DNA from: Psococerastis gibbosa
Taxonomy: Eukaryota; Arthropoda; Insecta; Psocodea; Psocidae
Direction of reading: 5' to 3'
Length of the DNA: 64,000 bases
NCBI GenBank assembly: GCA_963971405.1
Contig: OZ020489.1
Span: forward strand, 25,260,290 to 25,324,289
Shown piece by piece: positions 33,532 through 44,971 of the stretch. Below the pieces are notes generated by a model. It was not told the origin of the DNA, made no database searches, and worked only from the letters and a program-made list of their open reading frames with translations. Within the stretch, counting starts at the first letter, position 1, and each line of letters begins with the position of its first letter. The translations under genes were made by a program, and so were the position numbers.

Positions 33532-33752
33532 GTTGTAGTAGTGGTACGGATGTAGACTATCATCTGAAGGGTTGTTGGGGTTTCTCACACTTTCAAAATT
33601 TTCTGGCCATGCTTCGGAGGGCATGTAAAACATGCGGTCCCGGTTTTTCTAGTTGAGTGTAAGAGAAGGCTTTATAGCCTGAAGTCCCGAACCCTGCTAA
33701 GTTGGCTTCGTAATAGAACAAAAATACATTTTTTGTTTATTTATTTAGGCTA
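33532..33752 (+). mobile_element. tRNA-Glu-like SINE (S1, copy 4)
   Basis: Diverged head (AGTAGTGGTACGGATGTAGA, GGTTGTTGGGGTTTCTCACA) with a good body: TTCTGGCCATGCTTCGGAGG, GCATGTAAAACATGCGGTCC, CTAGTTGAGTGTAAGAGAAG, CTGCTAAGTTGGCTTCGTAA, and a TTTATTTATTTA tail. Confidence 0.75.
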
Positions 33753-33755
33753 TGA

Positions 33756-35545
33756 AATGAATCTATTATATTTTTACTTTGCACGTATGTATATACAAGT
33801 AGTACTAGTACATATATATATTTTTCTTCAGCTTTGCATTTTTGGAAACACATGCCTACATTACATAGCTCACACTTGCTTATTTCTCTGAAATGGTTTC
33901 TTAAGTTTGAAGTTGTTCCAGCCATACCGTAAGCAAATTTTCTGAACCTATCCTTTGAAAAATATCAAAATTATTCTATATCCATTTTCTGTCTGCAACT
34001 CGTGACTGTTCTTTGATATCAGTGGCGTATATATAATATACAAGATGTATTGTATATTGGGGGGCCGGAGCGGGTTGGCTAGTAGAATTCAGCGTCGTCG
34101 CGGGCCTCTGCACGCGGCAAAAAGTTGATAGCTTCAGGCAATTTGCTCTTTGCCCTTTAGTGTTCTTGTTCCTTTGACTGTAAGATTTGTTGCCCTTAAC
34201 TTTCCTATTTGGTGAAAAAATGGCCAATGAACGCAGAATAATTATTCACCGCAAGAAGGAAGGGCATCACTTGCGATGTGGGTATACAAGTACTGGCAGA
34301 AAATTAGGCTTGACAATTACATGAACAATATGTATATGCCTTAGCATAGGTTACAGGCTACAAGACGGTAATAGTACTTTTTTTCTCCAATTGCAGATTA
34401 AGATTTGCATGAACTTTTTCAAGGAAAAAAAAAATAATGCCTAAATTGCTCAAAGAATAAGGTAGGTCCACATAAATGTGTTTGTAGCAAAGATTATTTT
34501 GTAAGAAAAAAAATGAAACCCCCTTCGGTCCCCTTTACGTAAAAAAAAATCATGATTTATATATAGTGTAATAGCCTAGATAGATAATTTTTCATGCTGA
34601 AAAAATCAGCACATGCACTCTTTTGTTGAATTTCTCTCAAAACAGATAAGACAACGTGATAACAAAATCAAGATTGCGGATACCTCACTTGACCTGAGCC
34701 CTCGGAACCAGGTGAGAGAAAATCCCGCCCGCACGCGATTCGATCACAAGCACACACCAACGAGTGCGATCTTAGACCGATAATTACAGTAAATAAACCT
34801 GTTGCCCTAAAGGGATTGGACTACGATTTTTCGGATATTAAAGTCGTGTTGAAGGTTTAATCAACTGATAGGCATGGATGGTACCTAATAACGTTTTAGA
34901 ATATATACCAGTTATAGATTTTTACATCATGATAATTATTTAGGGTATTGTTCCAGACAGCAACTCCTTATGAGCGTGAGTCGTGAACTATGTGATACGA
35001 GTACATACGATACATCGCGAAAAACAATTATTAGGCATAAGGAAGGACGGTTACAGGGCGCCAGGGGGGTTAGCTGTCCTCCCGGCGCCCAAATTTAGTA
35101 AAGCTGTTGTAAGTTAATTTATTACGCTGTAATTTAATCGATAGAACCCCCAAATGGGCTGGATCTATCCCTGGGTATAAGCCTGCTGGTCGCTGGATCC
35201 ATATTATTGGCACAAACTGTGGTTGCCCCCATGTTCATAAGAAAATAAGAAATATACTTATTTAACTTATAAGCAATATTTTCTTATTATTAATGATGCA
35301 ATTGTAATTCTTCCTAGAAAGTTTTTGCGGTGAAACAATTTTTTAATAAAACTGTAAAACTGGACACCACTGATATGCATTAGAAAATGGTGGTGCCGTA
35401 CAGCATTCCTTATAGATTTCTAAGGGGGGGGGGGCACATCCCTTAAAAAACATGCAAAGTTAACAACGACTTATGAATTAGCCTATGTTGGTATATTTTT
35501 TGTCAGCTTTGAAAATTTTGAAGATGTCAATTGTTCCAGCTCAAA
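33756..35545. other. unassigned sequence with isolated hAT-like ends
   Basis: CAGTGGCGTATATATA with a G run near 34020-34070, and CAGGGCGCCAGGGGGG / GGATCTATCCCTG between 35056 and 35173, look like degraded hAT-MITE ends, but I could not pair them convincingly. No gene supported. Confidence 0.3.
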
Positions 35546-35549
35546 AAAA

Positions 35550-36418
35550 AAACCAGTCCGAGTTTACTCGAACATGCTTTCCAATTTATCAATTAGTAGT
35601 TAGAGAAAATTAGTAATTTCGTGGTAAATAATTTTCCTATGGCCAAATTTTCGATATCTGGGGGGGGGTTGTCTACCTGACGTCACTGGAGATGAGGTAA
35701 ATTCTAGATCGGTCAGACCAACACATTACCACACAGTAATATTGCCAGGGCACGCAATGCATTTGAGTGTGAATTTTCTATCATTTAAAAAAAAAAAATC
35801 CACAAAACCAAAAAGTTTTTTGCGAAAGCAACCTGTCCGGTTTTGTTACTCAATTTAACACCTAAATCATGCCTGAAGGTAGAAATCAGCGATCGAAAGG
35901 TTTAGCAGATAAATTATTTTTTAGTCATTTTTCATGAAAATTGAGTTATTTTTATTTTTTTACCCCAGAAGCAAACTATCAAGGGGCAAGCGGCCCCCTG
36001 CATTTTGTTAACATTAATAACGACTACAATATATGCGAATTTAAAAGAAATCGTTGGAGTCGTTTTTGAGAAATAATCTTTTTAGACGTTTTTTTGGAGT
36101 TTTTTGAGAATAAAACCCCCCAAATTAAGTTAGCCCATATTAAAAAAAATGACCTCGAGGTATGATTTTTGTAAACCTACATGCCAAATTTCATCAAAAT
36201 CGACCGAGTAGTTTGCCCGGAAATCGACGCACAGACAGACAGACAGACAGACAGACATACAGACAGACATACAGACAGAGCGACAGACAGACATTTCGTA
36301 AAAACCACTTTTTTGGGTTCCTGGGACCTCAAAACGTGTAAATCTGTTGAAATCTCGGAATCGAAAATTTCGACCATCACAAAGCTTTCCTTATACTACG
36401 TATAAATTGGAAAGCAAT
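35550..36418 (+). repeat. dispersed repeat family B, copy 4 (full length)
   Basis: Full-length: AACCAGTCCGAGTTTACTCG, ACATGCTTTCCAATTTATCA, G run at about 35660, TAGATCGGTCAGACCAACAC, ACCTGTCCGGTTTTGTTACT, CAGA microsatellite at 36228-36295, and end TATAAATTGGAAAGCAATAA. TGCTTTCCAATTTAT near the start is the exact complement of the 3' ATAAATTGGAAAGCA. Confidence 0.8.
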
Positions 36419-37185
36419 AATACTTCTTAAATGAATCAAACCGTTGATGAGGAGCTTGGATTAGGAAAAGTATGCTGCAGATCTTAATGTATGAATAAAA
36501 AGAAAGAAGAAAGAAAATTGTCTTTATTTTCCATGTAGGTGAATTTCGGGCCTTTCTGCCCACTCTTACAATTAAATAAATAGCTAAATTCATAATAATG
36601 TCTATAAAATTAAGTTTATAAAATTATATTGCTCGTTTTCCCGTAGAAATAGATCAAGTTTAGCTTGATAATATATAAAAAACATTGTACGTATAGGACA
36701 CAACCATGAAGATCACATTCACACGAAAAAATTCACTTTAACAGACCCTAATAAAGAATGTGAAAACCAACAGTTCGGTACGTAAAGCGGGCCACCAAAT
36801 TTTCTCACAGGAAAGGGAATATAATAAAAATATATAACCTGAAAGAAAAATGTCGTCAGGTACATGAAACCTAAAATTGTGGGCTATTTGTCACCATACG
36901 GTTGGACAGAAGTGGTTTTATTATAGGATAAACATAAGTCTCCGAACCCTCTGGGGGTTAAATGTCACTCTGAGAGGTATGGGCCCATTACTTGTCTTGT
37001 TTTATTGTTTTTTGGGAGAGTGTCTCAGGTTCCTAAGGGGGATGTTTCCCATTCTTGGACATGATTATCCAGGCTCAAGCCCTAACGAGACAGTAGGTCT
37101 GTTGTAATGTGAATGATTTATCGAGTTTCAAAAAGTGTCCCAGGATTGCTGTCTCTGAGTAGGGGAACAAGTAATTAATCAATAA
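36419..37185. other. unassigned; possible LINE 3' tail
   Basis: At about 36489-36570 the minus strand reads GTAAGAGTGGGCAGAAAGGC ... GAAAATAAAGACAATTTTC and a TTCTTTCTTC tail, similar in form to the tailed insert at 57641-57730. The remainder is unassigned. Confidence 0.3.
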
Positions 37186-37189
37186 CTCT

Positions 37190-37395
37190 ATGATTGTCTT
37201 TGAGTGGTGCTGTCAGTCTGCGCTCGTAGCTTACATATTCTCTATATCTCTTAAATTTGATCGACTTCTGACTTATGACATCTGAATGGCCTGCTGTAGG
37301 ATTAAATGGGCGCTGCAAAAATTAAGGATACCATAGTAAATTTGCATTTCCCATTTTCCTTTCATGTGGTTTTTCTTTAATGCTAACTTAAAAAA
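37190..37395 (+). repeat. direct repeat K, first copy
   Basis: Shares CTTACATATTCTCTATATCT, AAATTTGATCGACTTCTGAC, TGTAGGATTAAA and AAAATTAAGG blocks with 37745-37955, at moderate divergence. Nature unknown. Between the copies (37405-37540) lies sequence similar to the second half of family A copy 1 (AATATTCAAATTTTCAAAAT, GCAAAGAAAATGCTT). Confidence 0.6.
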
Positions 37396-37744
37396 AAACC
37401 GAAGGAGTCGTTGGCTGGGCAATATTCAAATTTTCAAAATTGCAAAGAAAATGCTTGAAATTTCACAAAGCTGAGGGAAAAAGTGTAGATAATATGTACG
37501 TACTCTTCGAGAAAATTGCATGTTTCTCCCACGCCACGTGCTAGGTAATGTATACTCAGCCACTCTGGCATTACATTAAAGTGTCTCGATCTCCGTCATA
37601 TGGATTCGTTCAAAGTGTGGCACTCTTGATATGGAGCCTCCGAGATACATTCTTAGAAGTCTACGCAGTGCCAGAAAAGGTGCCAGCGATGTTGACTAAA
37701 GTGACGAAACATTTGAAAGTACGCTTTCAGATCTCATTAACGCT

Positions 37745-37955
37745 ACGATCGTCTTTGAGAGGATGCGGTCACTTGTCAGTCTATGCTTGCAGGCTACATA
37801 TTCTCTGTATCTCCTAAATTTGATCGACTTCTGACTTATCAAATCTAAATGTCCTGCTATGTAGGATTAAACGGGCCCTGCGAAAATTAAGGTGACCACA
37901 GCAAATCTGCATTTCCAATTTTCCATACATTTGGCTGTTCTTCAATTCAAGCCGA
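37745..37955 (+). repeat. direct repeat K, second copy
   Basis: Copy of 37190-37395 in the same orientation (CTACATATTCTCTGTATCTC, AAATTTGATCGACTTCTGAC). ATACATTCTTAGAAGTCTAC at about 37645 also recurs as ATACAATCTTAGAAGTCTAC at 38424, suggesting an older larger duplication. Confidence 0.6.
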
Positions 37956-38143
37956 CTGTCAGTAGTTACTCGTTTGATCAGAAACGTATTGATTGGTCCA
38001 TGGTTAAGTTGGACCTAGTATTGTTTTTTTAATAATTTCGTAACGAAGTCATCATTATGATTTATATAATAGTAAGCTATGGCAATTTGCAATTAAAAAA
38101 TGACTGTCGGCTACAGTGCAAAATCTTGAACCATACCCTGAAC

Positions 38144-38300
38144 CAGGGACGGTTTCAGAAAAAGTTTTTTTTGGGGGGGGGGGGGGGGGTGGTGGCCTGA
38201 AAAATATCGCGATTCTTTACTTGAGTGATATTTTTTTTTAATTTTTTCAAAAGTCCATTCTATCTAGTATAAAACTATTTCTCTCGTGGATCCGTCCCTG
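38144..38300. mobile_element. hAT-type MITE, CAGGGACGG family
   Basis: A 157-bp element with ends CAGGGACGGTTTCAG and the complement of CAGGGACGGATCCAC, and a long G run inside the left end. Target duplication CCCTGAAC at 38136-38143 and CCCTGAAT at 38301-38308 (7 of 8). The interior TCCATTCTATCTAGTAT block recalls the CAAGGCCGTAGCC family. Confidence 0.8.
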
Positions 38301-38308
38301 CCCTGAAT

Positions 38309-39495
38309 CGGCAATAACAAAGGTTTTCACGGCGGAAGTCAGATGATAAGGCAGTAGAATGTCAGATGATTGATCAGAAAGCGTAGGTCTTACAAACGTT
38401 TTTGCTCCTACCAAGCTTCCAAGATACAATCTTAGAAGTCTACATAGTGTCGGAGTACCAATGAAGATGTAAATGACTGTCGGATTGACCACGGTCCATC
38501 AGCCCAGATTCAACTGCTTCATAACCTGAACCGGCTATTTACTGTTGTCCCTTCCCAACAAATTGAAAGGTATCTATTCAACTAGAAATAGAGATATTAG
38601 TTGATCTGAAGGAAAATGTATATACAATATATAATGGAAATGTATTAGCCTGTATTTACAGGACGTGGCTTATCTCGCAGGTGCTGTTCAAAGGTGTACA
38701 CACCCACGTCAGGTCGCTTTGGTGTGAACTTTAGGTATAATACCTACGTGTATACCTATCTTCTACAGCCCAGTACTAATGAAGAGAGAACTTGAGTCTA
38801 TCTCTGAGAGGTCATCTAGGCCAGGCGGTGGAGGTTCACAAGCGATTTTCGAAAGGAGAGCGCTCGCAAGAATCCCACGTGATTTGTTTATTTAAAATGC
38901 AAAAAAACCTTTGCGTGAGAAAATCTCAGTAGATGAAAACTATCATGGCTCAAATGGGTGAAATCTGTTTGTTACGCTCTAAATACATTTATAGGTATAG
39001 ACTACGAAGGTAAGAGCAGCAGACAAATTTCTTTGATTAAACTGTCATCAGGCAGTTCGATGGTGGAAGTGGGCAAGGGGCTCTTAAGGGGTGAAACAGC
39101 GTCGAAAATTAGAAATGATATCTTCACCAAAGATTTTTATTAAACCATTGTTTCCATGCGTCCAATTCTCACACCTTCAAATTTTCGATCTGCCTATATT
39201 TGACAGGAATATCACTTGTGTATTCAAACAGATTTAGATTCGTGCTCGAGATAGTTCATTAGATAATACGGTTACATTGTTCGGTATTGCCAGGCTCTTA
39301 AGAACACCTATAGCGGTGGTGATTGCACTATCAAGTTTTCAACAATTTTATCAGCAATCTAGGTTCTATGGTTAGTGTTGGAGTCTCAAATTATTTGGGC
39401 ACATGGGCGATATTCCGTTTGTATTTATATTGGACTTTACGAGAGTGCCGCTCTGTACATTTCCTACGAACCCAATATATAATACATGTAGTGTA
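38309..39495. other. unassigned sequence
   Basis: GGATTGACCACGGTCCATCA near 38484 echoes parts of 6.94 kb (GATCGACCTCGGCCCATCAG) and 59.21 kb (CGACCACGGCCCGTCAGG). Nothing else recognised. Confidence 0.3.
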
Positions 39496-39499
39496 AGTT

Positions 39500-40080
39500 A
39501 AAGCAATTGTAGCCTACGCTACAAGTCTAAGCACAAGTCTAAGAAAGAAGAACAATTGCAACCAACAGAGCAAAATAAAAAGCAGAGAACTTTGCAAGCC
39601 TGAAAGTCATGACTTATATCCAGAGCCACTAAGTAAAGGTCTGTGAAACCATATGGCTCAGAAACCTGGAACATTACCATCAATGACGCCAACAAACTAT
39701 TATTTAGTACTAGCATTGGATAGGAAGATAATAAGGAGAACTGTTGGACGGCTGTGCGAAAAATGACGTAAAAGAAACAAGACGCAATACCTACTCAATG
39801 ATAGAGACGGTTACTCGGTTTTATAAAAGTGGAACTTCTAAGATGGCTGGGATACGTTGTGGGAATGTTAAAGACCACATGCAGCATGCTGAACAAAAGG
39901 TACAGAGCGAGCATGGCGGGATGACAACTGCAGGGAAGGACGAGTTAGAAATTTCGAGTTGGTAGTTTGTATATGATGATGGAGCGTCGAGCAAAACCGC
40001 GATTATTGGAGAAGCTTAATATGGCTGCAGCAGGAGGTCATAGCCAAAGCCTAGTACTGTAGGGCCGGAAAAAAAAGAAG
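39500..40080 (+). pseudogene. heavily decayed LINE C-terminal region
   Basis: Piecewise frames give PYGSETWNITINDANK, then ALDRKIIRRTVGRLCEK, then GFIKVELLRWLGYVVGM. These correspond to the YG-ETW, RRIL-R, and IK-RRLRWLGHVVRM stations of APE-type LINE polyproteins. Many stops and frame changes; it ends near an A-rich GAAGTAGAAGT. The plus-strand frame of 73 codons at 39744-39965 crosses it in a wrong frame and is spurious. Confidence 0.6.
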
Positions 40081-40493
40081 TAGAAGTATTATTTGAATAA
40101 ATTGAATAACAGATTTCTCCCTTATTTATACCTTTGTAGATTGAACAATGGGTTCCAACTTCCAAAAGGCCACTTATCCAAAATACAATACAATAGCCAT
40201 TCTTTTGCCACATGGCTACGCCAAAAGAACATTAAACAATAGATTAACTCACTATATTGAGCATATAGTACCTACATTCTGTAATATAGGTATACTAGGT
40301 ATACTTGTAGTATGCTATATAAGCACTTATGTGCAAAATACAGTAAGTGGCACTCATTGATAAAGGCTAAATTTAATCTAGTATGGTTCCGTGTGGTTTC
40401 TATTTTTTTTTTTTTTACTATATTTAAATAGAAAATGAATCATAAAGTACTAGCGGCCATATATAGTACTTACTGGATGCACAATATATTCTA
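40081..40493. other. unassigned sequence
   Basis: No supported feature. Confidence 0.3.
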
Positions 40494-40500
40494 CGGTAGC

Positions 40501-40790
40501 CAGGCGCGGATCTACGGGGGGGGGGGGACTATGGGGGCTATAGCCCCCGCCCCCCCTTAGGTTCAAAATGCGTAAAACTCCACTATTTCAGTCCTATCTT
40601 TCACAAATTTTCTCCCGGGGGAGACCCCCCGGCCCCCCTTGTGCTCGACTGTATTAATTACCTATAATATAGAACCCTTATTGCTCTGAAAATGCGTAAA
40701 ACCCCAATATTTCAGCTCTATTTAAAAAAAAAATCGTATTTAATCTTAGTTCTTAGCCCCCTCCTTGGTCTCATTGTAGATCCGCGCCTG
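40501..40790. mobile_element. hAT-type MITE, CAGGCGCGGATCTAC family
   Basis: Perfect 15-bp inverted ends (CAGGCGCGGATCTAC) bound 290 bp. The interior holds two related halves (AATGCGTAAAACTCCACTAT and AATGCGTAAAACCCCAATAT) and several G/C runs. Left flank ACGGTAGC (40493-40500) is matched by ACAGTAGC at 40795-40802, four bases beyond the right end, so the target duplication appears offset by a small later change. Confidence 0.7.
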
Positions 40791-40802
40791 CATGACAGTA
40801 GC

Positions 40803-41433
40803 CGCTAATAATAGGTCAAATTTAAGGTGTACATTTGTCAACTTCGTAGTTTTTATTTAAATCTCCCTACTAGACTTTTAGTTTAAAAACTTCAAAAGAT
40901 TCATAAAAATGAAGTCGTGACTATAGTTGAATCTATCAGGCACTATATATGAACAGTATGTAGGGCCGGTACATGTTACTGTACATGGATCACTGGATGA
41001 CTAATAAACTTACTAAAATGTAAAGGCTGACGCCTATTGAAATTGTGTGAAACGCTATGGTGTGCTTATACCTATACATTTTAATTAAAATGCATATAGG
41101 TAGGATGATTATCCATTTTGGAAACGAGTTATTGTTGGTTGGCGAGACAAATATAAGTGAAGGGAGGGGCGCATCAAGTGATTAGTATACCCATAATACA
41201 AGCTCAAGTCAAAGTTGTAGAGGAATGTGTCGGGGGTTTACAGCCTTACTGTTTCACTATTAATATGTAGAACTACTTTTTAAATAATAATAATAAACTT
41301 TTAAATTGTTGTTATGATCTTAATTGTTTCTATAGACGACAGTTTCGTTCTTCTTCTGTCTCTAAAGCCCTTGATGAGCTTTGGCCTGCTCGACAACACT
41401 CCTCCAGTCACCTCGTTTTGTACAACGCTCCAC
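40803..41433. other. unassigned AT-rich sequence
   Basis: No supported feature. Confidence 0.3.
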
Positions 41434-41717
41434 CAGGGGCGTAAAGTTGGGGGGGGGGGGGGGACGGTCCAACTTGCCCCCAGCTCTTTGCCCCCGCCCC
41501 CCCAGCCTCGAGCATTATAAGACGTGGTTCATACTTCATGGTCCCCTTTGCAGCAATATGAATTCCTTTTTTAGCTTTGTACGATTTACAGCTATACTTT
41601 ACTACTATTAAAATGCGTAAGACACTACTATTTTGCTCCTATATCTTTTCCTTATCCTGCCTGATGACGTCATAAGGTCTACTTAGTTTTGCCCCCGCCA
41701 TCATTCTGAAACTTTAG
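41434..41717. mobile_element. possible degraded hAT-type MITE
   Basis: The left edge CAGGGGCGTAAAGTTGGGGG is a typical hAT-MITE terminus. The interior repeats AAAATGCGTAAGACACTACT, similar to the 40.5-kb element. A degraded right end may be GAAACTTTAGACG near 41707-41720; no target duplication is seen. Confidence 0.4.
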
Positions 41718-41890
41718 ACGACAGTAGTATACGATATACATTTTACAGCTCTCTCACCGATGTACGAGTATATAAAGTAGCCTCAGCTGTTCTGTGGTGA
41801 CTTTCCGAAAGTAAATACACTGTCAAACTGCCTTCTTCTATGAAGAAAAAAAACGTAGAGCGTCTGAGCATTCTTCTTAAGGTTACAATC

Positions 41891-42631
41891 TTAGCGATTG
41901 GTTGGCAGCAACTCCCTGCATATCGTCCTCCAGTTTACTCGGTCCTCGATCTTCCTCTTCAGTTCTTGATATGATATTGCTCCTGCGTCTTCTTTTACTT
42001 GATCCATGAATTCCTTCTTCGGCCGTCCTCTTCGGTTATTTCCCTCTACTGTGCCCTCGATAATAGTGTGTACCAGATTTTCGTGCCTTAGCAAATGCCC
42101 CATCCATTTTGCTCTCCTTATTCGTCTCTGGGCTACTAACTGTCTTTCTCCCCCGATAGCGTCTAGCACTCTGTCATTTGTCACATGGTCCCTCCAGCTG
42201 ATCCGTAGCATCCTTCTGTAACACCACATATTTTCGAAAGCTTCGAATTTCTTTAGTTCCTTATCTGCTATAGTCCAGGTTTCACAGCCGTACAATAAAA
42301 CACTCCACACACATGTTTTTAGAAATTGCTTCCTGATGGTTAGTTTTATGTTATAGGATTCCAGAATCTTGGATTTTTTATTGAATGCCACCTTGGCTTG
42401 TTGGATACGGCTGTTTATTTCAATCGCTGAGCTATTGTCTTCTGTTATTGTGCTGCCCAGGTACTTAAATTGCTTGACACTGCTGAGAACTACTCTGTCA
42501 AGGGATGCAAATGCTTGGCTAATGTCATTCTTATTCTTCACAACCATGACTTTGGTTTTGCTTTTATTTATGGTCATATTATATCCTCTTGTCAATATGC
42601 CCTGTATTGTTTCTAAGGCACGCTGTAGTTC
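41891..42631 (-). pseudogene. LINE reverse-transcriptase thumb and C-terminus, downstream of the TAG
   Basis: In frame with the upstream part across the TAG. It continues with TRGYNMTINKSKTKVMVV, VKQFKYLGSTITEDNSS, SVLLYGCETWTIADKELKKF, WCYRRMLRISWRDHVTND, RRIRRAKWMGHLLRHENLVH and GTVEGNNRRGRPKKEFMDQV, all in the usual order for this LINE group. Without stop readthrough or a back-mutation this half would not be made, and the RT would lack its thumb. The first in-frame ATG (42593-42595) is not a likely independent start. Confidence 0.85.
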
Positions 42632-44971
42632 CTATTCGTCGTCAGCGATAAGTGCAATGTCATCAGCGAAACGTATCATGTCAACTTTTACCCCCTGCAC
42701 TCTCACACCTCTTACGTCAAGCAGCGATTCTCTCATCTCGTTTAAGTCCATTTGTATGTATATATTAAATAGTGCCGGAGATAACGAACATCCCTGTCTT
42801 ACCCCCTGACGTATTCTGGCCTCTCCAATTTCTGTCCCAGACCTTATGACTACCGCTTCATTCTTGTATAGCGCCGATATGATTTTCCTGTCCTTGTGCT
42901 TGACTCCAGACTTTTTTAGTATTTCGAAGAGCTTTTTCCATTGGACTTTGTCAAAGGCCTTCTCCAGGTCAATAAAACCGATATAAGTTCTACGGTTTCT
43001 TCTTAGTCTTTTTTCTAGCAGTACTCTTAGTGATACAATCGCTTCTCGTGTTCCTCTGCCATTGCGGAATCCAAATTGGTCTGGGGTTAATCGCTCTTCA
43101 ATTATCGGATTTATTCTCTTTAGAATTATATTGGTCAGGATCTTGGACGCATGGGAGATTAGGCTGAGTGTTCTATGTTGTTCGCATTTGGTGGTTCCAT
43201 CCTTCTTAGGCAGTGCCACAATAACGCACTTCTCAAAGTCTCTTGGTATCGAGCCAGTGTTGTACATTTTACAAACCAGCCTATAGAGCTCTTCCATGCA
43301 GTTCTCCCCAATATTTTTTAACAATTCTGCTGGCATATCGTCTACTCCTGGGGCTTTTTTAGCTTTTAACTTTTTTACCGCTAGATCGAATTCGTCTCTA
43401 AGTATGTTGTCTCCTAACTCACTGTCGTCTGGTTCGTTTTCTAGTATTTCATTCTCATTGACAACACTATTTCCATCATACAGTTGTTCAATGTATTCCT
43501 GCCATCTTTTGTTTATGGCATCGGCATCATACAGTATTTTCCCATCTGCGCTTTCGATCACCGGCGACTGTCCCTTTTTATTCTTAAAGAAGCTCTTAGC
43601 CATCTTGTACGCAACGTCTGTGTTTCCTTTCGCCATATGCTCCTCAATTTCAAGACATTTCTCTTGGTAGTAGCACTCCTTGGCAAGCCGCGATTCTTTG
43701 TTAATCTTGTTTCTCAAGGTTTTATACCTTCTTTGACCTGCTTCCGATTTGTCCTTTTTGGCTTCCCTCCTTTGCCCTATTAGCTCCAGGATTTCCTCTG
43801 TGATCCATTCTTTTCGTGCTTGTGGTCTATCATTGTTTCGGACTTCTTGGTCTGCCGCTTGTAGTATATTGTCTTTAATCTGGTTCCACCATCCCTCTAC
43901 ATCGTCATTGTCTCTGACAGCAAGGCCCTCTGATGTCTTTGTTTGGTACCGCTCTAGGACAACGGCATCTTTTAGCTTTGAGAGGTCCCATCGCTTTTTC
44001 GTTCCCTTTTGCAGTTTTTTCAATTTTATTCTGCTTTTGGTCAGTACTATGTTGTGGTCGCTTTCTATGTCGGGGCTGGAGTAGCTTCTGCTGTCTTTTA
44101 TTTGGTTCTTATACCTGCCGCGCACTATAATGTAGTCGATTTGGGTTCGGGTTCTACCGTCAGGAGATTGCCAGGTGTACCGTCGTCTTGGGTGGTGCTG
44201 GAAGAGTGTGTTGGTGATCACTAGGTCGTGCTTTGAGCAGAATTGTACCAGTCTGTTACCGCGATTGTTTCTATTTCCAAGCCCGTAAGGTCCAACCGTC
44301 GAACCATCTCTTCCCATTCCCACAACTGCATTCCAATCACCCATAATGACTAAGTTTTCATTTGCTTTCCCACCCTTCATTAGTTCTTCTATGCTTTCAT
44401 ATAGTATCTCTACGTCATTATCGTCGTATGAGGACGTGGGCATGTATACTTGTATTATCACCGTATCCACGGGCTTGGTTTCTATTTTTACTAGTATTAT
44501 TCGGCCGTTGTATTGTACATAGCTTTTAACTCTCTTTCCCCATTCTTTACCCAGCACTACCCCCACTCCTCCTTGGCCGGGTTTGCCCTCAATGCAGCCA
44601 GTATGGATCACTCTAGTATCTCCGGTCCAAAAGTCACCACTGTTCGGCCATCTAATTTCTGCAATTCCGATGACATCCAGCTGCATTTTTTTCATCTCTT
44701 CCTTCAGGTTCTCTAATTTTCTGTTTTGCAGCAACGTCCTGACGTTCCATGTGGCGTATCTCGCTCCTCCGTCCTTGTGGTTCTTCAATTCTTTCTTCTT
44801 TGTCTTCTTTTCTTCTCTGCTTTCGCGTTGTCTGCTTCTTTCTTCATTCACAGTCGTCGTATTGTCCTTGGTCTTCTTCTTTCTTGAGTCGTCTCGAGTA
44901 GTCCCCACCCGGAGCTCCGAGCGGGGGACTTTTTTATCTCCGGAAATAATTTTTACTTGAGACTTTTTCAT
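42632..44971 (-). CDS. LINE polyprotein: endonuclease and reverse transcriptase, N-terminal 779 codons
   Basis: Starts at an ATG after the leader with a lysine-rich charged segment (about 1-70). The APE-type endonuclease spans about 72-312: ATWNVRTL (about 73-80), EIRW (106-109), GDWNA (212-216), YTWQSPDG and QIDYI (about 266-282), and SDH (about 305-307), so the catalytic stations are all present. A linker precedes the reverse transcriptase (about 530 onward): KKAPGVDDMPAELLKN, DLEKAFDKVQW (motif A), RQGVRQGCSLSP (motif B) and FADDIALIAD (catalytic motif C, about 768-777). A TAG at 42632-42634 follows three codons later and stays in frame with the rest at 42631-41891. The product nicks target DNA and copies the LINE RNA in place. 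Only this single stop is visible; otherwise the frame is intact. Confidence 0.9.
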   Translation of the reverse strand: MKKSQVKIISGDKKVPRSELRVGTTRDDSRKKKTKDNTTTVNEERSRQRESREEKKTKKKELKNHKDGGARYATWNVRTLLQNRKLENLKEEMKKMQLDVIGIAEIRWPNSGDFWTGDTRVIHTGCIEGKPGQGGVGVVLGKEWGKRVKSYVQYNGRIILVKIETKPVDTVIIQVYMPTSSYDDNDVEILYESIEELMKGGKANENLVIMGDWNAVVGMGRDGSTVGPYGLGNRNNRGNRLVQFCSKHDLVITNTLFQHHPRRRYTWQSPDGRTRTQIDYIIVRGRYKNQIKDSRSYSSPDIESDHNIVLTKSRIKLKKLQKGTKKRWDLSKLKDAVVLERYQTKTSEGLAVRDNDDVEGWWNQIKDNILQAADQEVRNNDRPQARKEWITEEILELIGQRREAKKDKSEAGQRRYKTLRNKINKESRLAKECYYQEKCLEIEEHMAKGNTDVAYKMAKSFFKNKKGQSPVIESADGKILYDADAINKRWQEYIEQLYDGNSVVNENEILENEPDDSELGDNILRDEFDLAVKKLKAKKAPGVDDMPAELLKNIGENCMEELYRLVCKMYNTGSIPRDFEKCVIVALPKKDGTTKCEQHRTLSLISHASKILTNIILKRINPIIEERLTPDQFGFRNGRGTREAIVSLRVLLEKRLRRNRRTYIGFIDLEKAFDKVQWKKLFEILKKSGVKHKDRKIISALYKNEAVVIRSGTEIGEARIRQGVRQGCSLSPALFNIYIQMDLNEMRESLLDVRGVRVQGVKVDMIRFADDIALIADDE

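Noticed and set aside
42006..44960. Long plus-strand ORFs (up to 146 codons) across the LINE
   Set aside because: Antisense shadows of the minus-strand polyprotein, rich in Ser/Leu/Phe as expected for the complement of a Lys/Glu-rich frame.
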